NCBI GenBank assembly: GCA_029260255.1
Contig: JAJDDR010000483.1
Location: forward strand, 1-40,182
DNA length: 40,182 bases
Direction of reading: 5' to 3'
Origin: Phycisphaerae bacterium
GTDB taxonomy: Bacteria > Planctomycetota > Phycisphaerae > UBA1845
Shown piece after piece: positions 10,544 through 19,736 of the stretch. A program made the translations under genes and the position numbers. Within the stretch, counting starts at the first letter, position 1, and every line of letters begins with the position of its first letter. The notes below the pieces were generated by a model. The model was not told where the DNA came from and did not search any database. It saw only the letters and a program-made list of their open reading frames with translations.

Positions 10544-11224
10544 GTGACGGGATCGCCGGGTACCGCCGACGACTTCCGGATCAGTGCGTTTTCACCGGTC
10601 ATCGACGCCGCGGGCAACGCGGAGATCCCGGCCGGGTACATCGATCCCCGGCAGGAAAGTACCGACGGGGTCAACGTGGACTTGGGGATCACGCAAGTTG
10701 CGATCTTGTTCGACAGGCCTGTGGTGAGCCTCGCGACGGGGAACCCTGTCACCGTCGCCGATTTCAGCGTCACAAGTACCGGAGGTACTGCTCCCGGCGT
10801 CTTCAGCGTCGACAATTCCGGGAACCCAACGATCGTTGTGACGTTTGACGCCATCATTCCCTTGCAGCAATGGACGACGGTTATCGCCGCCGTGAAGAGC
10901 CAAGCCACCGGGAACCCCATCGTCAATGTCGGTAATCTCGGGGCCGATGACGAACCGGACCGGTTGGACATCGGTTTCTTGCCGGCGGATGTTGATCAGA
11001 GTGGAGACGTGGGTCCGTTCGACATTTTGCAGTTCCGGCAGTACGTCAACCTGGTCATCGTGCCGACGGAGGGCGTTCTCGGCGACTACATCGATACCAA
11101 TCGAAATGGAGTCGCCGGCACGGGTGACCCGTTCGATCTGCTGGCCCTGCGTCAACTGGTCAACGGTGTCTCGCCGCCGGCCACGAAGGTCTGGAACGAA
11201 CAAACACTGCCGACCCGTCCGTAA
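10544..11224 (+). pseudogene. 3' part of split beta-helix gene: shared C-terminal module with dockerin-like repeats
   Basis: It is in the same frame as the preceding ORF and separated from it by one TAA codon. It begins with the end of a beta-helix domain (DDFRISAFSPVIDAAGNAEI). It then has about 190 residues closely matching the C-terminus of the 1705-residue protein at 14523-19640: IDPR-E---GV, a beta-rich part with LQQWTTVIAA, EPDRLDIGFLPADVDQSG. It finishes with two EF-hand-like calcium loops (DVDQSGDVGPFD and DTNRNGVAGTGDPFD), each followed by L-x-x-R-Q-x-V-N as in type I dockerins. A GTG at 10544 could initiate it, but there is no signal peptide, so independent function is doubtful. Confidence 0.65.
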
Positions 11225-11251
11225 GGAACACGGATCGCAAAACGCCCAACT

Positions 11252-11288
11252 CGACGGACCTGGGACCTGATGTCCCTCAGGTCCGTCG
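11252..11288 (+). terminator. strong hairpin after the dockerin-module gene
   Basis: Arms CGACGGACCTG (11252-11262) and CAGGTCCGTCG (11278-11288) pair perfectly over 11 bp, with an inner GGAC/GTCC. It lies 27 bases after the stop. A U-tract is absent, so it may be a transcript-end stabiliser rather than a rho-independent terminator. Confidence 0.45.
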
Positions 11289-11498
11289 TTGCGCATGAGC
11301 GGCTTGCCCGATGAGCTTGCCACGCGAAACCAACTTGCCTGAACCCCGTTTCGGGTCCATGACGCGTGACGGCCCTAGGGGAACGAACGTCGCATCCAAG
11401 ACGCGCGGCCCCCCGCCGACGCTTGAAAGGGCACTTGGTGGGCTCTACACTTCGGTGGTGGCTTCGATGCAAGTGCAAACGCGAGAGCGGCGAACTAC

Positions 11499-13178
11499 AT
11501 GACGACAGAGGCAGGCAGATACGTCGGCATCGACCTGGGAACCACCTACTCAGCCATCTCCTACGTGGATGGCCACGGGACGCCGATCTCAGTGAAAAAC
11601 CGCGACGGCCAGCCGGTAACGCCCTCGGTCGTGGCGATCGCTTCGGACCGCGGCGTGCTCGTGGGGCAGAGCGCCAGAGACGCCGCCCTCGTGCGTCCCG
11701 ATATGGTGGCCACGAATTTCAAACGCGACATGGGGGATCAGTTCTATCATCGCCGCGTCGGCGGGCGAGAGTTCTCACCCGAAGCGCTGTCCGCGCTGGT
11801 CTTGCGCAGGCTCAAGGACGATTTCATCAGCGCAGTCGGACCGGCAAGCGGCGCGGTCATCGCGGTGCCCGCGTATTTCGGTGACAGCCGGCGACGCGCC
11901 ACCGAGGACGCCGGTAGGATCGCCGGGCTGAATGTGGTCGGCATCATCAACGAGCCGACCGCCGCGGCGCTGGCCAACGCCTTTCGCCAATACCTCGAAG
12001 CGGGAGGCTCGACGATCCGCTTCGAAGTCGCCGCCATCGCGGCCACGGCGCCATCGACGACGCTGGTGTTTGACCTCGGCGGCGGGACGTTCGACGTAAC
12101 CATCATTCGTATCAGCGGCGAGAACTTCAACGTGCTGGCCACCGGTGGCGAGGTGCGTTTGGGCGGCGTCGATTTCGACAAGCGCCTGGCCGACGCCGTG
12201 GCGGACGATTTCGTGAGGCATCACGGCGTCGATCCGCGCGGCGACGCCGGGATTTACGCCAAGCTCCTCGCCGCGGCCGAAAACGCCAAGATCGAGTTGA
12301 GCAGCGCACAGCAGGTGGCAGTACGGCTCAATCACTTGGGGCGGCACGTCGCGGTTCCCTTCACGCGCGATCGGTTCGACGGCATCACGGCCGACCTGCT
12401 GACGCGCGTCCAGATGTCCATCGAGATGCTGCTGGAAGACGCCCTGCTCACCTGGGACCGCATCGATGACGTGCTGCTCGTCGGCGGCGCCTCGCGCATG
12501 CCGATGATCCACAACATGCTGGAGCGCATCTCGGGAAAGCGCCCGAACATGGCCACCGCGCCCGAGCAGATCGTCGCGCATGGGGCGGCGATTCACGCGG
12601 CCATCATGCAGATGACCGACTCGCCGGTCGCCGTGGCGGCGGACGGCGCTCGCTCGATCATCCAGGACGAGCTTACCGAGGCCTCGGCTGACTGCGGGGA
12701 GGACATCCTCTCGATTTTCAAGCCGGCCGTGGTCGAAGCGGCATCCAAGGTTCGCCTGACGGACGTGAACTCCCACAGCCTCGGCGTAATCGTGCGTTCG
12801 TCGCGCGAGAACCGGCTCGCCAATTCGATCGTGATCCCCTGCAACACGCCGCTGCCGACGTCACGCACGAAAGTGTTCGGCACCGAGGCGGAGAGCCAGC
12901 GCATCGTGCGCGTCCTCGTCGTCGAGGGCGAGACGCGCGACCCGCGCGGTTGCACGCAGATCGGCGAGTGCGTGATTCGCGATCTACCCAAGGGACTGCC
13001 GCAGGGCTCGCCGGTCGAGGTCACCTTTCAATACAACACCAGCGGGATCATCCACGTGCAGGCGCGCGAGACGACGACGCACACCAGTGCCGAAGCCAGC
13101 GTACAGCGGGAGTCCGGCTTCGACCAGATCACGCTCGACGAATTGACCAACGCCGTGTCGCAACTGACAGTGGAGTGA
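11499..13178 (+). CDS. Hsp70 (DnaK-like) family protein, lidless and with a linker insertion
   Basis: A 559-residue ATP-dependent chaperone-like protein. The nucleotide-binding domain is complete: phosphate-1 GIDLGTTYS (10-18), phosphate-2 FDLGGGTFDV (191-200), adenosine motif LLVGGASRMPMI (326-337), connect region NEPTAAALA (151-159). A roughly 20-residue insertion (165-186) precedes phosphate-2. About 45 extra residues (375-418) lie between the ATPase and the short beta-type substrate domain starting at VNSHSLGVIV. The helical lid and the EEVD-type tail of classical DnaK (about 640 residues) are missing. ATG at 11499 directly precedes the ATPase motif; the ribosome site is weak. The neighbouring J-like/FHA gene suggests they act as a chaperone/co-chaperone pair. 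It is a specialised paralogue rather than the housekeeping dnaK. Confidence 0.85.
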   Translation: MTTEAGRYVGIDLGTTYSAISYVDGHGTPISVKNRDGQPVTPSVVAIASDRGVLVGQSARDAALVRPDMVATNFKRDMGDQFYHRRVGGREFSPEALSALVLRRLKDDFISAVGPASGAVIAVPAYFGDSRRRATEDAGRIAGLNVVGIINEPTAAALANAFRQYLEAGGSTIRFEVAAIAATAPSTTLVFDLGGGTFDVTIIRISGENFNVLATGGEVRLGGVDFDKRLADAVADDFVRHHGVDPRGDAGIYAKLLAAAENAKIELSSAQQVAVRLNHLGRHVAVPFTRDRFDGITADLLTRVQMSIEMLLEDALLTWDRIDDVLLVGGASRMPMIHNMLERISGKRPNMATAPEQIVAHGAAIHAAIMQMTDSPVAVAADGARSIIQDELTEASADCGEDILSIFKPAVVEAASKVRLTDVNSHSLGVIVRSSRENRLANSIVIPCNTPLPTSRTKVFGTEAESQRIVRVLVVEGETRDPRGCTQIGECVIRDLPKGLPQGSPVEVTFQYNTSGIIHVQARETTTHTSAEASVQRESGFDQITLDELTNAVSQLTVE

Positions 13179-13355
13179 AACCGGACGCGTATGGAAACCC
13201 GAGATGTTGAACGTCGCCATTCCGAGCACAGCGAGAAATCTAGCTGCATCCGGTGCAAGATGCTTCGCGGAGTTTATCCCGAGCACGATCGAGGGGCTCA
13301 GCATGACGGTCGACGAATCATCCCCTCTACAGTGTTCCGCGCCGTGTGACATGCC

Positions 13356-14330
13356 ATGACCACCGACGCCTCCGACCCCTACGCGACGTACCTCGGACTG
13401 CCCCACGGCCCGCGACCGCCGAACTACTACGACCTGCTGGGGCTCGAGCTGTTCTGCAGTCATCACGAGCGGATCAACTTGGCGGTCCGCAAGCAGTTCC
13501 GCATCATCAAGCGCTTTCACGATCATCATGATCGAGGCACTCGGGAGGCGATCCAGGACATCATGAACGGGATCGCCACCGCGCGGGTCGTGCTCACCGA
13601 TCCGGACCGCAAGGAAGGCTACGACATCGAGATGGCCGATCGACTTGGTATCGATCGCGATGCACACATCGCCGCCATGGTGGCCGCCCCACTGCCGGAA
13701 TGCGAGATCACCGTGATCGCCGGTCCGACGCTGGTCGAGAACCGGTTCGAGCTGGTCGAGGGCGCCCGTTTTTCGATCGGTCACAGCATGCGGTGTCTGT
13801 TGCCGCTCGCGCCGGGTCGGGCGGCCGAACGTCACGCCATGATTCACCATACGGGCGGCGAATGGCTGCTCCGACCGATCGATCGATCGTGTACGGTTCA
13901 AGTGAACGGCAACGTCGTTCAAGAGTTCGTGCTGGCACACGGCGATCTGATCGACGTCGCGGGGTACCGGCTGTTGTTTTCGCGGATCGACCGGCGCGAC
14001 GAGATTCGCGCCGCGCGGTCGGCCGGTCCGCCGCCGCTGTCGCTGATCGTTCAGAAGGGTCCGAGCATTCCATCGCCGGTGTTCAACGCCCTGCCGCCGC
14101 AGCGCGTCGTCATCGGGCAGGGCGACACCGCACTGTGGCAGATAGCGGATAGCGCCGTGTCCCGTTATCACTGCGCCATCGAATCCGCCGGCGATCACTG
14201 GGAAGTCGAAGATCTCGACAGCACCAACGGCACTACAGTCAACGGCACCAAGATCAAGCGCCGCCCCCTCGACGACCGCGACGTTCTCACCCTCGGCGCG
14301 TTCGACATCCTCGTCAGCCTGCGCTTTTGA
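13356..14330 (+). CDS. J-like domain protein with tandem FHA domains
   Basis: A 324-residue cytoplasmic protein. Residues 20-95 match the J-like domain common in planctomycetes (PPNYYDLLGLELF, then DPDRKEGYD), but the HPD tripeptide of true DnaJ proteins is not present; the corresponding loop reads FHDHHDRGT. Residues 118-212 look like a divergent FHA fold. Residues 230-324 are a good FHA domain with VSRYHC (268-273) and LDSTNGTTVNG (287-297), the phosphothreonine-binding loops. The usual GR of the first loop is IGQGD. FHA domains bind phosphothreonine peptides, so this protein may tie Ser/Thr kinase signalling to the adjacent Hsp70. The start at 13356 is chosen by homology; no clear Shine-Dalgarno is seen. 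Confidence 0.8.
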   Translation: MTTDASDPYATYLGLPHGPRPPNYYDLLGLELFCSHHERINLAVRKQFRIIKRFHDHHDRGTREAIQDIMNGIATARVVLTDPDRKEGYDIEMADRLGIDRDAHIAAMVAAPLPECEITVIAGPTLVENRFELVEGARFSIGHSMRCLLPLAPGRAAERHAMIHHTGGEWLLRPIDRSCTVQVNGNVVQEFVLAHGDLIDVAGYRLLFSRIDRRDEIRAARSAGPPPLSLIVQKGPSIPSPVFNALPPQRVVIGQGDTALWQIADSAVSRYHCAIESAGDHWEVEDLDSTNGTTVNGTKIKRRPLDDRDVLTLGAFDILVSLRF

Positions 14331-14522
14331 TCCCGCCAGCCCGAATCGCCCCGATATTCCATTCAATTGATTGACTTTCCAGCGCACCGGCACACGCGGC
14401 GTAGTATCATAAACTCAGACGCAAGAGGCCCGTCGTGGTCACGTTGGTGGACGTGCCCGGTGACGCAACCGCAACGCCGGCGTGCACGTCGTAACGGATC
14501 GAGTGAGGAAGCGAGCGACAAA

Positions 14523-17500
14523 ATGAATGTCAGCACACGTATACTCCTCGGTACGCGTCGCGCGACGCTGCCGGTGGTCGCGGTCTTGGTGGTCCACCTG
14601 TTGACTTCGCAACCGGCTGTTGCCGATGGCGGCGCGGTTCTCTGTTCACACGGGGATCCGCTTGCGGTTCACGGTGCCCCGGGCGCCGATCCGCTGGAGG
14701 CCGGCGGAGGGAACCTCGAATTCCTTCTCCACAATCCACCCTGGCCCGATGGCACCCAGCATCTGCTGGTTCAGAGTTCCGGCTTTCTCACCGCGGACGA
14801 CTTCATCTTCGCCGAATCCGCAGCGATCGTGGCGGTGCGGTTCTTCTACGGCGCCGACGCGTTTACCAAGGACCCCAACAACCCGGGCAGCGACTTCTTC
14901 CTGCGCGTCTGGGAGGACGACGGAACCGGAACGCGCCCGGCCGAAACGCCGATCTTCATCTCCGGACCGCACAACCCCGGCGACGGCATCCTCCAGATCG
15001 ATCTGTTTGACACCGACGGTTTCGGCGCGGACTCCCTGCTGGGCGCCACATTTAATTTCGGTTCCGAGTTCTTCGTCGCCGACGCGGAGACGAAATACTG
15101 GACCGGCATGACCGGAACTCCGCCGCCGAGTGCAGAGTGCCTCGGCGTAACCACATCGAACACGCCGGCGACTTCCTTCGAGCCAATGGTCCAGTCCACG
15201 GCAGACGGATGGGAACCGGTCTTCGTGGGCTTTGACCCCAAACTCCCCACGGACATGGGAATGTCCCTCTTCGGTCCAGATGCCGGCGGCGGGACAACGG
15301 TCTTGACGCTGTCGGGCCAGTCCGAGGCTGACTGCACGGTCCGCGTGACGCCGACCACCGCGTTTATCAGTGAATGCGACGGCGGCAAGTGCGATTCCGA
15401 TCCGCTCTACGGCGCGGACTGTTACTCGGAGGCCACCCTGCCGGCCGGTTTGGAACCAAGCGAGATGGCCGCCGCCCTGGCGATCCAATTCGCCCAACTT
15501 CCCGGACACTGCAACGACGCGATCGGAGCAGAGGCGGCCGGTCCGTATGTGATCGTAACCACAACCGAGGGCAGGAAACCCAGGCTGTGCGTGTCCATTG
15601 ACGGTGTCCCGATCGGACTTGCCGGAGGCGTGAACCACTGTGAGGTGGACGGATGCGGTTATCACTTTGAGGTCGGTCACGGCGACTGCAAGGTGCCTCT
15701 CATCGCCGAGGGCGTGGACCACTTCGCCACGCCGCCGACGGATTGTGATCTCAACATCGCGGGCGAAGCCGGGACGTGGGTGGAAGTCGTCGCGGCTGGT
15801 GCGTTGTTCGATCAAGACGGTCTACCCCCGGCCGGCGACGTCGATCTGCGCATTCGTCTGACCGGCGTTGCCCGAGACTTCGCAGCGGACGACTCCGACA
15901 TGGCGGTGCGCCGGACGGACGCGTTCACCTTCGGACGCTGCTCCGGCGACTTCAGCAGTTCGGACGGCCCGCCGGGTGTCTACGCCCCCGACGGTGTTGT
16001 CGATGCCTTCGACATTCTGGCGTTCGACTGGTGCAATGGACAGACCGAGCCGTTCGCCAAAGACTGCGGATTCTTCGACTACGACGGCGACGATGCCATC
16101 GACGGAGACGACCGATTCGTCTTGCAGTGCCTGGGCTTGTCGGGCAGTAGTTCCGAGTGTTGCCCCTGCAATACCGATCTGCCTCAACACGCGGACACGG
16201 CCGTTCCGACCACACTGACCCGAATGCACCTGCGTGGATGTGCGTACTTCGAGATCACCCGCGACGACGTACTCTGGCCGGAGAACTGGGTAGTGGATTA
16301 CTACGTTTCAGACCACGAGCCATCGGCCGGCGCGGACGAAGTGGGTGACTGCGAGGAAGGCGACGACGAGGGCTCCGACGGCAACAACGTCATCGCCACA
16401 GCCAACGATCTCGGACTGCTCGCCGAGGGATTCCCGCGGCAGATCGGAGGCATCAACGGAAACTGGGCGGGCTGCGACATCGCTCCGTTTTGGCCCCAAG
16501 ACCACGATGCGGACGTCTATCGCTTCACACTCGGAGCCGACGCGAATGTCCTGCTTCGCGCAGACGGTATTGCCAACGTGGATTGCCCGTGCAATGCGGG
16601 GTCCAACGGTATCATTTCCCTGTGGTTGTACGACACGCAGGGGAGACTACTCGGGCATGACGACCCAATAGGCGCCGCCGATCCCGTACTGCAATTGTCG
16701 TTGTCGTCGGGCGAGTACTATGTCCTCATTGCGTCCGCGGGCCAAATCCAACCGCCGCATCCCAATGGGATTCCAGGAGACCCGTTCTGCAGCATCGCGT
16801 TCGCACCCGAAGTCGACGGAGGAGGCTCGGACCCGACGGGATGTTACGACCTTCACTTGGCCGTCCTGCCGCGCTCGGAGATACGTATCGTGCAAGAGAC
16901 CCCCAGCGGCGGCTCATTCGACGCGCGGCTTCTTGTTCAGCCTCTGATCACGTTCCAGAAAGTGGCCGACCCGTTCCGCGCGGTACTCATCGACACCGGC
17001 GACATCGGTACCGACGCCATCGTCCTCGAAGCGTCCGGCCACTACGTCACCGATCTGGACGCCGGGTTGGGCATCATCCCCGGCGACGCGGGTTTCGTCC
17101 CCGGCGTGCGCGACGACGGCGGAATCCAGACCGTCGAGCCGATTCAATACGAAGACCCTGCATCGAATCAGACGGCGCATCGTGTCACGCCGGCACGGGA
17201 ACGACCGTGCGAGACGATCTTCGATGGCTGCGCTTATGCGCAAGCGCCCGATGCGGAACAAGCATTGCCGGCCGTGGGTGCGGTCTTCTCGTCGATGGTC
17301 TATTACCCGCTCGCCGACGACTTTGAGGTGAAGAGCGGAACGGACATCGAGAGCGTGACGTTTTGGGTTACACCGGCGGGGTTGGTCAGCCGGGACGATG
17401 AGTTCGTCGTGCGGATTGTCGGCGATACGATCGGCGACCCGGGAGAACCGTGCAACTCGATGCCCGACGGTATCAATCTCATCTCGGAGGGAACCATGGG

Positions 17501-19640
17501 TGACCCGGTTATCGCAGCAGAGTTGGGCGATGTGGATCGCGTCTCGGTCGATCTGGCCGAGCCGTTCACCGCCCAGCCGGGCGTGACCTACTGGCTCGAG
17601 TTGGCGCTCGTCTCGGACGCGCCGACCGACGACCGCGTCTCGTTCGTGATGTCGACCGAAGGCGACGGCAGTTTCTTCCACGACGTAGTTCCCCACGCGT
17701 CTGGGCAGGGCGATTGCGACGCGCTGTTTGACGGCGACGGCTGGGACTGCAACGTCGTTGCCGACGATTCGGCGACCCCCGATTGTGATGAGACCGACCC
17801 CGACGGCGATCGGCGAACAGACGGGAACATCGCGTTCTGCGTCGGCGCGCGCGCACGACCGGCGTACGTGGATCTGCCGGGTGACGTTGGCGTTGGCACA
17901 TGGCGGATCGCACCCGGCGAGATCGTGTGGGCGCAGCCGTTTGCCGTTCGGAACGACGGTGTCGCGGGTTTCGTCTCCGACTTTGCGTCCGGCACGAGTG
18001 GCGGCGATCAGGCCGCCGACAGATTCACATTCTTCGAATCCGCCACAGTTACGGACGTACACTGGCGCGGCCTGTATACTGCAAACACGCCCGATCCAGC
18101 CGGCGATGAGTTCACATTAGAGTTCTGGTCGGACGGCGATGACGTCCCCGATCAGATGCTGCGCTTGTTCACACCGCCCAATTCCGAAATCGACCGCACC
18201 TCCGGCGAACTGACGGGCGACCCGGGTCAACAAGTGTTCTCATACACCTATCAGTTGCCCGCTGTCCCGGCGTTCGAAGTGAATGCCAATCAGACGATTT
18301 GGCTGTCAGTGATCAACAACACGATCAGCCAGGAATACAACTGGAGGCTTGCGACGGGCGGCGCCGGCAATTCGGACGGCCAGGCGGCAGTGCGGGTTGG
18401 GCTGGCCAACGCCCCCCCGTGGGAGGCCATACCGGGGCAAGGCGAACCGCCGACGGACTTCTCGTTTGACATCACAGTGGCGGGTAACACGAAAATCGTC
18501 ACGGGCGACAGCATTGACTGCGCTGCGGCCGCCCACGTGGCGTCGGGCCTCGGATACCGGTTTGACTCGCGGCTTTGCATTCTCAATGGATATCAGCCGT
18601 GGGAATCCGACCCGGCCTTCGACGCTCTTCGCTGGCGAAACATCGGGGCGCCCTGGAAGATGTACGAAGAGCTGGACGCGAACGACGCACCACAGAGCGA
18701 ACTCGCCAACCTGTTCGCACAGATCGGCGGCATTTCAACAGTGGAACTCGATTGCCTCACCGAAAATGTGCCGGGCAACAAGACGGTCGCGGCTGTCTTC
18801 AGCGGTTTGGCGGCATTCGATGTCGATCCCTCGACCAACGGCATCGGCGTAACGGGCGAATTGCACCGATTGTGCAACGAAGCGCTCGTCGAACGAGTTG
18901 ATCCCACAACAGCGCTAAATCAGCGATTGAGCATTCGCAGCGTCCGCTGGACGAACGGTCCCGCGACGTTCATCGCAGGACCCGAGGAAATAGCCGGACC
19001 CCGCATCGTGTGCGGCGGCGGGGACGAAGGCGAGACACAGCCGTGCTGCGGCTACATCGATCCGCGGACAGAGACGAGCAATGGTGTGGACCTTGACATG
19101 GGACTGCAACGGACCCGCCTCCGCTTCGATCAGCCGATCTTCAAGTGCGACGGCTCGGACGTCGACGTTTCGGCCTTCGCCATCACCGAGACCGGCGGCG
19201 CGGTCGCGCCGACCATCACCGGCGTATCCTCCATCGACGGTGATAGAGCGTACGTCGAGGTGACTTGGGACCGCCCAATCACGCTGCAGGAATGGACGAC
19301 GATCATCGCCATCGACATCTGCAACGCTGACGGAGTGCCGACCCCATCCAACGGCGACCTCGGCCCCGGCGTGAACGAGCCCGACCGCGTCGACTACGGC
19401 TTCCTTCCCGGCGACATCGATCAGAGCAGTTGCGTCACACCGTTCGACCTGCTGAGGTTCCGCCAGATCATCAACGGCGTGATCATACCGCATTGCGAGG
19501 TCCACTTCTTCATCGACGTCAACCGCAACGGGTCGGTCGATCCGTTCGACCTCCTCGTGTTCCGCCAGTTGGTGAACGGCGTGGGACCGATCGTGACCCA
19601 ACCATGGGCCGGTGAGTGCATGAACAACCCGCAGCCCTGA
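14523..19640 (+). CDS. giant secreted modular protein with PPC-like and dockerin-like domains
   Basis: About 1705 residues, acidic, with paired cysteines. The signal peptide is LPVVAVLVVHLLTSQPAVA. Modules by eye: three copies of a beta-sandwich-like unit opening ADDFIF, ADDFEV or ADRFTF (about residues 85-200, 925-1040, 1160-1270); a dockerin-like unit with DGVVDAFDILAF and DYDGDDAIDGDD (about 480-540); a PPC-like (bacterial pre-peptidase C-terminal) unit with DADVYRFTLGADANVLLRAD (about 640-740). The C-terminal module (about 1505-1700) ends in calcium loops DIDQSSCVTPFD and DVNRNGSVDPFD. No catalytic motif was recognised. ATG at 14523 follows GAGTGAGGAAG and gives the signal peptide; the frame stays open upstream but carries none. 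Role unknown; probably an extracellular adhesive or matrix protein. Confidence 0.8.
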   Translation: MNVSTRILLGTRRATLPVVAVLVVHLLTSQPAVADGGAVLCSHGDPLAVHGAPGADPLEAGGGNLEFLLHNPPWPDGTQHLLVQSSGFLTADDFIFAESAAIVAVRFFYGADAFTKDPNNPGSDFFLRVWEDDGTGTRPAETPIFISGPHNPGDGILQIDLFDTDGFGADSLLGATFNFGSEFFVADAETKYWTGMTGTPPPSAECLGVTTSNTPATSFEPMVQSTADGWEPVFVGFDPKLPTDMGMSLFGPDAGGGTTVLTLSGQSEADCTVRVTPTTAFISECDGGKCDSDPLYGADCYSEATLPAGLEPSEMAAALAIQFAQLPGHCNDAIGAEAAGPYVIVTTTEGRKPRLCVSIDGVPIGLAGGVNHCEVDGCGYHFEVGHGDCKVPLIAEGVDHFATPPTDCDLNIAGEAGTWVEVVAAGALFDQDGLPPAGDVDLRIRLTGVARDFAADDSDMAVRRTDAFTFGRCSGDFSSSDGPPGVYAPDGVVDAFDILAFDWCNGQTEPFAKDCGFFDYDGDDAIDGDDRFVLQCLGLSGSSSECCPCNTDLPQHADTAVPTTLTRMHLRGCAYFEITRDDVLWPENWVVDYYVSDHEPSAGADEVGDCEEGDDEGSDGNNVIATANDLGLLAEGFPRQIGGINGNWAGCDIAPFWPQDHDADVYRFTLGADANVLLRADGIANVDCPCNAGSNGIISLWLYDTQGRLLGHDDPIGAADPVLQLSLSSGEYYVLIASAGQIQPPHPNGIPGDPFCSIAFAPEVDGGGSDPTGCYDLHLAVLPRSEIRIVQETPSGGSFDARLLVQPLITFQKVADPFRAVLIDTGDIGTDAIVLEASGHYVTDLDAGLGIIPGDAGFVPGVRDDGGIQTVEPIQYEDPASNQTAHRVTPARERPCETIFDGCAYAQAPDAEQALPAVGAVFSSMVYYPLADDFEVKSGTDIESVTFWVTPAGLVSRDDEFVVRIVGDTIGDPGEPCNSMPDGINLISEGTMGDPVIAAELGDVDRVSVDLAEPFTAQPGVTYWLELALVSDAPTDDRVSFVMSTEGDGSFFHDVVPHASGQGDCDALFDGDGWDCNVVADDSATPDCDETDPDGDRRTDGNIAFCVGARARPAYVDLPGDVGVGTWRIAPGEIVWAQPFAVRNDGVAGFVSDFASGTSGGDQAADRFTFFESATVTDVHWRGLYTANTPDPAGDEFTLEFWSDGDDVPDQMLRLFTPPNSEIDRTSGELTGDPGQQVFSYTYQLPAVPAFEVNANQTIWLSVINNTISQEYNWRLATGGAGNSDGQAAVRVGLANAPPWEAIPGQGEPPTDFSFDITVAGNTKIVTGDSIDCAAAAHVASGLGYRFDSRLCILNGYQPWESDPAFDALRWRNIGAPWKMYEELDANDAPQSELANLFAQIGGISTVELDCLTENVPGNKTVAAVFSGLAAFDVDPSTNGIGVTGELHRLCNEALVERVDPTTALNQRLSIRSVRWTNGPATFIAGPEEIAGPRIVCGGGDEGETQPCCGYIDPRTETSNGVDLDMGLQRTRLRFDQPIFKCDGSDVDVSAFAITETGGAVAPTITGVSSIDGDRAYVEVTWDRPITLQEWTTIIAIDICNADGVPTPSNGDLGPGVNEPDRVDYGFLPGDIDQSSCVTPFDLLRFRQIINGVIIPHCEVHFFIDVNRNGSVDPFDLLVFRQLVNGVGPIVTQPWAGECMNNPQP

Positions 19641-19661
19641 ATTCGCGCGGCAACGGTGTGG

Positions 19662-19680
19662 CACCGGTTTTCAACCGGTG
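19662..19680. terminator. hairpin between convergent genes
   Basis: CACCGGTT (19662-19669), loop TTC, AACCGGTG (19673-19680). A perfect 8-bp stem in the 96-base gap between the stop of the giant secreted protein and the stop of the GH26-like gene. There is no U-tract on either strand; a bidirectional terminator or a dispersed repeat are both possible. Confidence 0.4.
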
Positions 19681-19736
19681 GAACCCATACAACGGACCAG
19701 CTCGTCTTCGCCATCGCCCGATTTCGCCACGGACCG

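Noticed and set aside
12984-14393. 469-codon minus-strand frame across the J-like/FHA gene
   Set aside because: It lies opposite clear FHA motifs and has no start signal or domain.
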